From assembly GCA_017549805.1 (NCBI GenBank), contig JAFYNJ010000009.1, positions 157,020 through 221,019 of the forward strand: a stretch of 64,000 nt of DNA. Direction: 5' to 3'. A program made the translations under genes and the position numbers. A model generated the notes under the pieces. It did no database searches. It had not been told where the DNA came from and worked only from the letters and a program-made list of their open reading frames with translations. Below are positions 56,788 to 64,000 of this stretch, one piece after another; the first letter of the stretch is position 1, and every line of letters begins with the position of its first letter. This stretch comes from Bacteroidales bacterium (GTDB lineage Bacteria > Bacteroidota > Bacteroidia > Bacteroidales > F082).

Positions 56788-58552
56788 CCAACGGGTGATA
56801 ATTCCTCCCCGAGCCTTCATAACCGGAGTTTTTGAAAAACTCAAGGAAATTCAAACGCAAAGGATGCACAAAGGCTCCCAGCACACACATGGCGACATTC
56901 AAGGTGTGGCCAACTACCACGATAAGGATGAAGGCTATCCAGCCCGCACCGCCGTCGCCCAAGGCCTGCAAGCCAATGGCATTGAAAGCCTCGCCAAGTT
57001 TGGCACCCGCCAAACCCAAGGCATACAGACGGAGGTAGCTCAACACATCGCCAAGCAAACCTGTGGCCGTATTGTAGGTTTCCCACAAACCCGAGCCCAC
57101 ATTGAGCAAAGGATTGCGATGCAAGTCGTTGAGGAAGAAGATCCCCAAGGCCGACAAGATGCCGATGCCAATGATAACCCACTTGGTCACCGCCTTGTCC
57201 ATGACGCCCATCAGGGCGAGACCGCCCACGATGACGCCACCCACGATCAGAAAAGTCCAGCCCCAGGTTCCTAAGGAGTTGGCAAAGCCCTTCACCTTGG
57301 TGCTTTGGTAGGTCTTCACAATCATGGCGAGACAGATGTGGACGATACCGACGAGAAGCGCCAGTACCATCGTACCGTCGTAGCCTGCAATTTGCGAAGG
57401 CAACATGATGCGTTTTACTCCTTCTGGTAGCCAGCTCCAAGTGAGCATATCCACCGAGAAGAAGGTGTGGAACAGGAATCCTATCACGGTGGTGGCAATG
57501 CCCAAAGTGATGCCCAAAGGAGCAATCTTGCCAAGCACCTTTTTCAAAGCAAGGCTTGCCAGGATGAGCACGAGACCATAGCCCATGTCGCCCATGCAGA
57601 AGGCAAAGAACAACATGAAGAAGATGGCAATAAATACCGTCGGGTCGAACTCGTCGTACTTAGGCCGGCCGTACATGTCGGTGAGCAACTCAAACATCGA
57701 AACAAACTTGTTGTTTTTCAGCTTGATGGGGGGATTATCGTCTAACTTGGCCTTGTCAATCAAATAGAACACATTTTCATGCTCCAGCATGTCGCGCAAG
57801 GCAGGCTCGTTCTCCTTAGGCGCAAAGCCCTCGAAAACAGTGAGGTAATCCTCGGCGGCTTTCTCACCCGAAACGTGTGCCAGATGCAGGTCGAGTTTCG
57901 ACAGGGTCTTGTCCAGCTCGGCTTGTATCGCCGGCTCATGCCATTTTAGTTGCGCCAGGCGTTGCTCTTTCTCTTTCACCTGTCCCTCCAAGTCGGCAAT
58001 CTGCTGCTTGACGGCTGCATAGTCGCGATCGGGAGCGGGGAGTTCCTTCAACGGGAAGTCATAATCCTCGGCATCGGAGACCACCACGAAATAGCTGTAG
58101 CCATCGATGTTGGAAATCTCGCTCAGCGCATATTGCTCCTTCCAAGCGGGATCGATGGACTTGGCCTTATAGAAGTGAAGTTTCAGGCCCATTTCCTTGA
58201 GGCGGTCAAAACTCTTGGCATCGAACTGACCCCATGGGAACAGCTCCTCGGCATCCTTGTAAAGTTGGGGCAGTTGGGCCTCGATGGCCTCCTTGTCGCG
58301 CACGGTCTGCATGACCTCCACGGCGAAGTCGGTCGGCTTCTGACCCGAATCGTCAGCCTTCTCAACCTCCTTCAAGGCCGAAAGCGACTTACGGTAGATC
58401 TCGGCACGATTCGACAGTTTTTCCGATTTCTCGTCGATGGGTTTCAACGAGCGGGTGATGTCCATCACGCCTACCGTTTGAAGTTTCTCGAGGAAGGCAT
58501 TGGCATCGCCGCTCAGCAGGATGAAATCATATTTCGTCATTTCAGTTACCAT
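56780..58552 (-). CDS. V-type ATPase subunit I (stator a-type subunit)
   Basis: 590 residues. The cytoplasmic N-half has coiled coil (AAVKQQIADLEGQVKEKEQRLAQL); the C-half has seven or eight membrane helices with FFAFCMGDMGYGLVLILASL and the SYLRLYALGLAGAKLGEAFN stretch carrying the essential Arg at the ion channel. It connects the peripheral stalks to the membrane ring. It overlaps subunit D by 11 bp. Confidence 0.95.
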
Positions 58553-59153
58553 ACTCCGCCTCCTCTTCTACTATGTGTTTGTTTTTCACGATTTTCTGGG
58601 AAGCTTTGGAGAGGTTCTCCTCGTCTTCCATATATCGCTTGATCTTGCGTATGGCTTCGTTGTAGCCAGGAATCTGCACCTTCTCGTAAAGGTTGACCTT
58701 CTGGGTGGTCTTCTTGCGCTGGTAGTCGAGGATGCGTGCCACCTCGGTATAGACCTCCGACTCGATGCCGAGTTGGGCGAGGTTCTTGAGGATCTGCACG
58801 CCGTCGGCATACCACATCGGCTTGGTGAACAGATTGATGTCCTTCACGTCGAAGAGCACCTCCTCCAAAGCCGGTGTCGGCACACCCGCAATCTTCACGG
58901 TCTTCAGTTTCACATCGGTCACGGAAATCAGTCCTGGCTCAAATTCATTCCAAAGCCGGGCCATGTACTCATACGACTTGAGTTCGGCCTCTAACTGTGC
59001 GACAAGACTCTCCGAATGCTGCTTGGCTTTCTTCACCTCCATACGCAGGGCGCTCTCCTTGCTCTTCAGCGTCGGGAGGGCACGCACTCGCGTCTTGAGT
59101 TGCTTGTTCAGCTCATTCAGCGAAGTTTTATTGTATTGGAACTTAATAGCCAT
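58542..59153 (-). CDS. V-type ATPase subunit D (central stalk)
   Basis: 203 residues, long N- and C-terminal coiled-coil helices around a short middle part: KTSLNELNKQLKTRVRALPTLKSKESALRMEVKKAK and RKKTTQKVNLYEKVQIPGYNEAIRKIKRYMEDEE. Conserved features of the V-type D subunit are all present. Starts beside a heptad array. Confidence 0.94.
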   Translation of the reverse strand: MAIKFQYNKTSLNELNKQLKTRVRALPTLKSKESALRMEVKKAKQHSESLVAQLEAELKSYEYMARLWNEFEPGLISVTDVKLKTVKIAGVPTPALEEVLFDVKDINLFTKPMWYADGVQILKNLAQLGIESEVYTEVARILDYQRKKTTQKVNLYEKVQIPGYNEAIRKIKRYMEDEENLSKASQKIVKNKHIVEEEAEYGN

Positions 59154-59164
59154 AGATAAATAAC

Positions 59165-59194
59165 TTTTATCTTTTATCTCTTATCTTTTATCTA
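59165..59194. repeat. Heptad array at the B-D junction (AGATAAA units)
   Basis: On the sense (minus) strand AGATAAA and AGATAAG units, four in all, start within the stop codon of subunit B. The unit is the same as at the mraY-'murD' junction. Confidence 0.8.
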
Positions 59195-60508
59195 CGCTTT
59201 CCAATATTTATTGATAAGACTTTCCTTCAAACCCGTCTCGGCCTTGGTGAAATACTTGGCGAACAACTCCCATCCTGTGTCAAGCATCTCGGTAATCGAA
59301 ATGTTGACGTCGATGGCAAGTAGTCGGGTCGCGTATTCCTTGGCGTAGTCGAGGCAGCGCAGGTCGTAGTCGCTCAGGTCGAAGCCGTTTTCCAACTTGG
59401 TCTTGGCGTTGGCGGCATCGGCGTAGAGACGCACCGAGGTGTTCATCACGGCGCTGTGGTCCTCGCGGGTCTTCTTGTTTTGCACCAGCTGTTTCAAACG
59501 CGACAGCGAACGGAACGGGTCCACGATGACCTTGCCCGAGTCGGGGTCGGCGCGTAAAAACAGCTGCCCTTCGGTGATATAACCTGTGTTGTCAGGTATA
59601 GCGTGGGTAATGTCGCCGTCGTTCAGCGTGGTGACGGCTATGATGGTAATGGAACCACCGTCGGGCAGCTGTACAGCCTTTTCGTAAATCTTGGCCAAGT
59701 CGGAATAGAGTGAGCCGGGCATGGAGTCCTTCGAAGGAATCTGGTCCATACGGTTGCTCACGATACTCAAAGCGTCGGCATAGAGGGTCATGTCGGTGAG
59801 CAGCACCAGCACCTTCTCGTTCTTGTCAACGGCAAAGTATTCGGCCGCGGTCAGCGCCATGTCGGGAATCAGCAGACGCTCGACAGGAGGTTGGTCGGTG
59901 GTGTTCACGAAGCTGATGATCTTATGCAAGGCACCAGCGCTCTCGAATTGGTTCTTGAAGAACAGGTAGTCGTCGTTGGTCAAGCCCATGCCGCCGAGAA
60001 TAATTTTATCCACATCGGCGCGGAGGGCCACCATGCTCATCACTTGGTTATAGGGCTGGTCGGGGTCGGCGAAGAAAGGAATCTTCTGGCCTGAGACCAA
60101 AGTATTGTTCAAGTCAATGCCTGCAATACCCGTGGGGATAAGTTGCGAAGGCTGGCGACGCTTGAAGGGGTTCACGGAGGGACCGCCAATCTGGCGTTTC
60201 TCGCCTTCCACAGCCGGACCGCCGTCGATAGGCTCGCCGTATGCGTTGAAGAAACGACCTGCGAGGTCATCGCTCACATTTAAGGTAGGCGGCTCGCCAA
60301 AGAAGGTGACTTCGGCATTGGTCGGGATATCCTCGGTACCGCCAAACACCTGCAGGGTGACACTGTTGTCCTTGATTTTCACCACCTGGGCCAAACGGCC
60401 TGCCACAATGGCCAGTTCTTCATTGGCCACGCCTTGCGCCTCAAGGGTCACAGTAGCTTTGGTGATGGCGCTCAAGTGAGTGTAAATTCGTTGAAATGCT
60501 TTTGACAT
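59192..60508 (-). CDS. V-type ATPase subunit B (non-catalytic)
   Basis: 438 residues from the ATG at 60508 (MSKAFQRIYTHL), where homologous sequence begins; the longer frame would overlap the upstream gene. Features: GRFFNAYGEPIDGGP, PSVNPFKRRQP, GIAGIDLNNTLVSGQKIPFF with no GKT Walker A, as expected for B, LLTDMTLYADALSIVSN and RKTREDHSAVMN region. A TAAGAAAGAT stretch before the ATG may help initiation. Normally it directly follows subunit A; here two foreign-looking genes intervene. Confidence 0.95.
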   Translation of the reverse strand: MSKAFQRIYTHLSAITKATVTLEAQGVANEELAIVAGRLAQVVKIKDNSVTLQVFGGTEDIPTNAEVTFFGEPPTLNVSDDLAGRFFNAYGEPIDGGPAVEGEKRQIGGPSVNPFKRRQPSQLIPTGIAGIDLNNTLVSGQKIPFFADPDQPYNQVMSMVALRADVDKIILGGMGLTNDDYLFFKNQFESAGALHKIISFVNTTDQPPVERLLIPDMALTAAEYFAVDKNEKVLVLLTDMTLYADALSIVSNRMDQIPSKDSMPGSLYSDLAKIYEKAVQLPDGGSITIIAVTTLNDGDITHAIPDNTGYITEGQLFLRADPDSGKVIVDPFRSLSRLKQLVQNKKTREDHSAVMNTSVRLYADAANAKTKLENGFDLSDYDLRCLDYAKEYATRLLAIDVNISITEMLDTGWELFAKYFTKAETGLKESLINKYWKA

Positions 60509-60515
60509 ATCTTTC

Positions 60516-61328
60516 TTATTGGATTTTACTTTCAACAATTCTTCTTAATTCAATTAAGTCAGCGAACTTCTTAAAGTCAAAATGACTTTTTGCAAACTTG
60601 TAATATGATTCCATTGGAAAACTATTTGACTTCAGGCAAAATGATTTAGCGAGATCTTTACCTTGGAACCATACCAAATACTTTTGTTGGCAAAAGAACT
60701 CTTCATTAAAAATATCCAAAAACTTATTTACCTCTTGTTTTAAGTTATCCAATGTCCACGTATCAGTTTTAGCTTTGGCGTTAAAGATAAGGTTATGATA
60801 AGCAGCATTAATACAATCATCTAACCCAAGTTGGCTTGGCAAGATTCCATCCGAATTAGTCCATCTTGTGCCAAAAGAAGCACCGTCATGTAAAACGCCC
60901 AAAGCATGCCTAACAGCTTGATATTCTTTAATGCATGAAGCAGCTTCGCATAAAAGATTCACAACTTCATCAACTGAAGAAAAACGATTTGTTCCTTTTT
61001 TGTGATCATAATCAAATATCAATTGAGAATCAAGCAAATAATTCTCTATCGTTGTGCGATAACTAAAAAACAAATGATTATCTTGTATGAGTTGTTCTTG
61101 ACTTGGGACAGGTTTATCAAAATCACGATCTCTAAACATCAAGTAATCGTCTGCTTTTTCAGCCGATAAGCCACTTGTCTCAACATAATTCATAATAGCC
61201 CTAGAACCTCGTTTGCCGCCTATTGGCTTGATAATGATATAAGGTCGCAAATCGCCAAGAGTTTTTTCTAGAATATCAAAATCATGGCTACCTTTTTTCC
61301 CTTCACAATATATGTTGCACAGTTTCAT
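60516..61328 (-). CDS. TOPRIM/DUF4435-like putative effector of a PARIS-like pair
   Basis: 270 residues. TOPRIM-type pattern: IYCEGKKGSHDFDIL (acidic EG motif) at the N-terminus, IKPIGGKRGSRAI, then YLMFRDRDFD (DxD) near residue 85, and YRTTIENYLLD, typical of DUF4435 proteins. In PARIS systems the DUF4435 protein (AriB) is a nuclease released from the ATPase partner on phage infection. Catalytic-type acidic residues are present. Its ATG overlaps the ATPase stop (ATGA) and its stop is 7 bp before subunit B. AT-rich: 18 G/C of 60 bases at 60541 versus 30 of 60 at 59221. Family assignment is by motif, without alignment. Confidence 0.7.
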   Translation of the reverse strand: MKLCNIYCEGKKGSHDFDILEKTLGDLRPYIIIKPIGGKRGSRAIMNYVETSGLSAEKADDYLMFRDRDFDKPVPSQEQLIQDNHLFFSYRTTIENYLLDSQLIFDYDHKKGTNRFSSVDEVVNLLCEAASCIKEYQAVRHALGVLHDGASFGTRWTNSDGILPSQLGLDDCINAAYHNLIFNAKAKTDTWTLDNLKQEVNKFLDIFNEEFFCQQKYLVWFQGKDLAKSFCLKSNSFPMESYYKFAKSHFDFKKFADLIELRRIVESKIQ

Positions 61329-62404
61329 AGCCTTATGATTTCATCTTCGTTAAACATTACTACCACATTATCGGAATGAGAAGTCAGAATAAACTGATTG
61401 TTATTTCCTAACAAGGGCAGAGCTCTAACAAGTGCTTGTTGCAAAGGCGAATGCAGATGAAGCTCTATTTCGTCAATGATAATGATGGAATTGTTGATGT
61501 TGTATCGAGCAAAGTCCATCAAAATCGGGAAGATAGCTCTTTCACCAGCTGACATTTCCGATATTTCATATTGATTAGTCCCATCAGAAAGGAAAAAGTC
61601 GGGGGTACTATGATCTTCCAATACTTCATCATACCGAGGAGCCGCACCAACCAAATGTCTATTAGGAAACACTCTACGATACAATTGATCCAGTTTTTCA
61701 TAAAAATCAACCTGTTGCCCTACTTCTTTGGTTTTTCTACCTTGCGATACAGCAAGATGAAAATAATAATGGTTTGCCAATGAAGATCGTATGTCATCCA
61801 AACTACTTGACTTTTCAGCACTATCTTTACTAACAGAAAATGGCGAACTCAACGAGAAAGAGTTCCTGTTTTCTGTGTACCAAAAAATGCTGCCAACCCT
61901 ATCAAAAAGTTCCGAAGTGTTAGGAACAAATTGAGATAATTGTTTAGCATATTGGTAACCATAAAGTTGGTATAAATCCTCCCTATTTGCGACAGGTCTC
62001 CGTTTTCTATAATCAAAACTCAAAGTAACTGTTTTTTTATTACCTGGTCGGACAGTAAACCTGTCTTGATCATCTATTTCTTTCAATTTGTCAAAAAAAG
62101 ACCGAGTAGCTTCGATTTCTGATTGGCTCAAATCCACTTTGATTTCAATCTTAAGAGGAGTCCTTCCTGATTGAATAAATCGATAATCAAAACCATTCCA
62201 ATCTAATTCTTGTGCATGAAATCCGGAACGCGTCAATGGAGCAATCGTGGCAACAATGGCTTGCAAAATGGAAGTCTTCCCACTGCCATTTTCTCCCAAG
62301 AGCAAGTTCATATCATTAACGTTACCTTCCTCATCACAAAAAGAGATAGTTTTAGTCTCTATGAACTTTTTATAGTTTCTAACCGTAATTTCTCGAATTT
62401 TCAT
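61325..62404 (-). CDS. ABC/SMC-like AAA ATPase of a PARIS-like pair
   Basis: 359 residues of the AAA15/AAA21 overcoming-lysogeny-like ATPase group: N-terminal IREITVRNYKKF, Walker A LLLGENGSGKTSIL (around residue 37), signature EMSAGERAIFPIL, Walker B SIIIIDEIELHLH and switch His in FILTSHS. A 200-residue insert between Walker A and the signature is likely the coiled-coil/lid part. Homologues act as sensors in PARIS, Gabija-like and retron-linked systems. It starts 2 bp after the stop of V-ATPase subunit A with no room for a promoter, so it is presumably expressed with the ATPase operon. Confidence 0.82.
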   Translation of the reverse strand: MKIREITVRNYKKFIETKTISFCDEEGNVNDMNLLLGENGSGKTSILQAIVATIAPLTRSGFHAQELDWNGFDYRFIQSGRTPLKIEIKVDLSQSEIEATRSFFDKLKEIDDQDRFTVRPGNKKTVTLSFDYRKRRPVANREDLYQLYGYQYAKQLSQFVPNTSELFDRVGSIFWYTENRNSFSLSSPFSVSKDSAEKSSSLDDIRSSLANHYYFHLAVSQGRKTKEVGQQVDFYEKLDQLYRRVFPNRHLVGAAPRYDEVLEDHSTPDFFLSDGTNQYEISEMSAGERAIFPILMDFARYNINNSIIIIDEIELHLHSPLQQALVRALPLLGNNNQFILTSHSDNVVVMFNEDEIIRL

Positions 62405-62406
62405 AA

Positions 62407-64000
62407 TTAAGAAGTTTTTTCCATAATTTGCTCCTTAAGCTGGTTCAAGTATTTGTTGAATTGTTCCGACTCGTACAGCGAATAGTTCATCTGACGGCAA
62501 ATGTTGATCAGGCCCTTGAAGTAGGTGGCGCACTCCTCGAAATTGTCGAACTTGAAGGAGCGGTCGCAGATGTCGAGCACGAGGTCGAGCATGAACTTCT
62601 GGCGTTCCAAGGGTGAACAGCCGTCGATGTCGTCGAAGGCGTCCTGCTGCAGAATGACAAAGTCAATGAGTTCCGACTTCCAATATTGTTCGTGGTACGA
62701 CATCGGCACGCCGTCGTCGCCCAAGATGTTGATCTGCTCGTAGGCGTCCTTACCTTTTCTAATAATATACTTCGTCTTGGTGACCTTGTCCACCCAGCCC
62801 TTCTCAATCTTTTCGTCGAGATACTCGATGATTTCAGGATATTCGAGGTATTTTGAGTAGGAATCAACAGGGTCGACGGCGGGATAGCGCTTCTTGTCGG
62901 CGCGGTTTTGCGAGAGGCCATAGAAGCAGCGGGCCGCCTTCTTCGTCGATTCGGTGACAGGCTCCTTGAGGTTACCGCCGGCAGGCGACACCGTACCGAT
63001 GAAGGTGATGGATCCCGACTGGCCGTTGTTCAGCTTCACGTAACCCGCACGGGCGTAGAAGTTGGAGATGATGGCCGAGAGGTCCACGGGGAAACCGTCC
63101 TGGCCGGGCAGCTCCTCCAAACGGTTACTCATCTCACGCAGAGCCTGTGCCCAACGCGAGGTGGAGTCGGCCAGCAACAAGACCTTCATGCCCATGGCGC
63201 GATAGTATTCGCCGAGGGTCATGGCGGTATAGACGGAGGCTTCACGGGCAGCCACCGGCATGTTGGAGGTGTTGCAGATGATGATGGTACGCTCCATCAG
63301 GCTGCGACCCGTGTGCTTGTCCTTCAGCTCGGGGAACTCGGTGAAGATCTCCACCACCTCGTTGGCACGCTCGCCACAGGCCGCCATGATGATGATGTCG
63401 GCATCGGCTTGTTCAGCGAGGGCGTGTTGCAGCACGGTCTTACCGCAACCGAAAGGTCCCGGGATGAAGCCCGTGCCGCCTTCAGCGATGGGATTCAGCG
63501 TATCGATGGTGCGCACACCTGTCTCCATCACCTTGAAGGGACGTGGCTTCTCGATGTAGCCGCCCACGGCCACTTTCACAGGCCATTTCTGGGTCATCGT
63601 CACCTTCACTTCCTCACCGTCCGCATTGGTCAGCGTGGCGATGGTGTCGGTAATCTTGTATTGTCCAGCGGCAGCCACGCTCTTCACGGTGTAAGTTCCA
63701 TTGAAATTGAACGGCACCATGATTTTGTGGGGCAGCCAGCCTTCCTTGACTTCGCCTAACCAGTCGGCGGCGACGACTTGTTGGCCAACCTCTGCGATAG
63801 GCGTGAAGTCCCATAGTTTTTCTTCATCCAAGGCCTTGGTGTATTCACCGCGTTTCAGAAACACCCCTTCCATGGTGGCGAGGTTGTTCTGCAGGCCGTC
63901 GAAGTTGCTCGAAAGCAGACCAGGTCCCAAGGTCACCTCAAGCATGTAGCCTTGGAATTCGACCTTGTCGCCGATCTGAAGGCCGCGGGTGCTCTCAAAC
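62407..64000 (-). CDS. V-type ATPase subunit A (catalytic), N-terminus outside window
   Basis: The frame is open to the window edge; codons before the ATG at 63945 continue the family sequence (GLQIGDKVEFQGY), so the gene starts upstream. Features: LGPGLLSSNFDGLQ, the V/A-type non-homologous insert, Walker A GPFGCGKTVLQ, GERANEV, SNMPVAAREASVYTAMTLGEYYRAMG, STSRWAQALREMS and the SPAGGN stretch. It hydrolyses or makes ATP in the catalytic hexamer. The following gene should be subunit B but is the AAA ATPase. Confidence 0.96.
   Translation of the reverse strand, partial: FESTRGLQIGDKVEFQGYMLEVTLGPGLLSSNFDGLQNNLATMEGVFLKRGEYTKALDEEKLWDFTPIAEVGQQVVAADWLGEVKEGWLPHKIMVPFNFNGTYTVKSVAAAGQYKITDTIATLTNADGEEVKVTMTQKWPVKVAVGGYIEKPRPFKVMETGVRTIDTLNPIAEGGTGFIPGPFGCGKTVLQHALAEQADADIIIMAACGERANEVVEIFTEFPELKDKHTGRSLMERTIIICNTSNMPVAAREASVYTAMTLGEYYRAMGMKVLLLADSTSRWAQALREMSNRLEELPGQDGFPVDLSAIISNFYARAGYVKLNNGQSGSITFIGTVSPAGGNLKEPVTESTKKAARCFYGLSQNRADKKRYPAVDPVDSYSKYLEYPEIIEYLDEKIEKGWVDKVTKTKYIIRKGKDAYEQINILGDDGVPMSYHEQYWKSELIDFVILQQDAFDDIDGCSPLERQKFMLDLVLDICDRSFKFDNFEECATYFKGLINICRQMNYSLYESEQFNKYLNQLKEQIMEKTS

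Overview
The window looks like chromosomal DNA of an uncultured gut- or rumen-type Bacteroidales. Evidence: Bacteroidetes-type promoters (TAnnTTTG at -7, mostly TATCTTTG), a type IX secretion (T9SS) sorting tail, the Bacteroidetes order of the division/cell-wall (dcw) cluster, a bacterial V-type ATPase operon, glycine-lipid acyltransferases, a DUF2723 protein and an epimerase-type threonine dehydrogenase. Most genes have moderate GC; two segments (the methyltransferase near 22 kb and the ATPase/TOPRIM-like pair near 61 kb) are clearly AT-rich.

Layout. 0-5 kb: two large surface/secreted proteins. 5-10 kb, leftward: tRNA-Gln, a terminator-like hairpin, then rimP-nusA-infB. 10-20 kb: DUF2723 membrane protein, lgt, and a leftward series cutC, GH2 beta-mannosidase, GIN/barrel protein, ECF sigma factor, anti-sigma. 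20.3-23.7 kb: a compact defence-type island bounded by a 16-bp inverted repeat, holding an MNT/HEPN toxin-antitoxin pair, a 250-nt stretch of consecutive hairpins, an EcoRI-family adenine methyltransferase, a REP-like element and a DUF262-HNH protein. 24-29.5 kb: mutS2, engB and glycine-lipid genes. 29.7-44.6 kb: the dcw cluster mraZ-rsmH-ftsL-ftsI-murE-mraY-'murD'-ftsW-murG-murC-ftsQ-ftsA-ftsZ, preceded by a three-repeat MraZ operator. It continues into a secreted deacetylase-like gene and purN. 47-55 kb: yitT, a TonB-receptor-like barrel, kbl-tdh, cysS. 55-64 kb: a PagL-like gene and, leftward, V-ATPase genes A-B-D-I-K.

Four things stand out. (1) An ATPase plus TOPRIM/DUF4435-like pair, resembling PARIS-type anti-phage systems, sits seamlessly between the V-ATPase A and B genes. 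(2) The murD position holds only the C-terminal Mur-ligase domain, with substrate-binding residues changed, so it cannot be an ordinary MurD. (3) At least fifteen loci, mostly gene junctions, carry short degenerate tandem arrays of 7 bp (some 8 bp) units; several contain the stop codon of one gene and end at the start codon of the next, and two lie in frame inside genes (murE and the gene after ftsZ). (4) The methyltransferase has a leader full of nested inverted repeats.

All calls come from reading the sequence by eye; no database search or folding was run.
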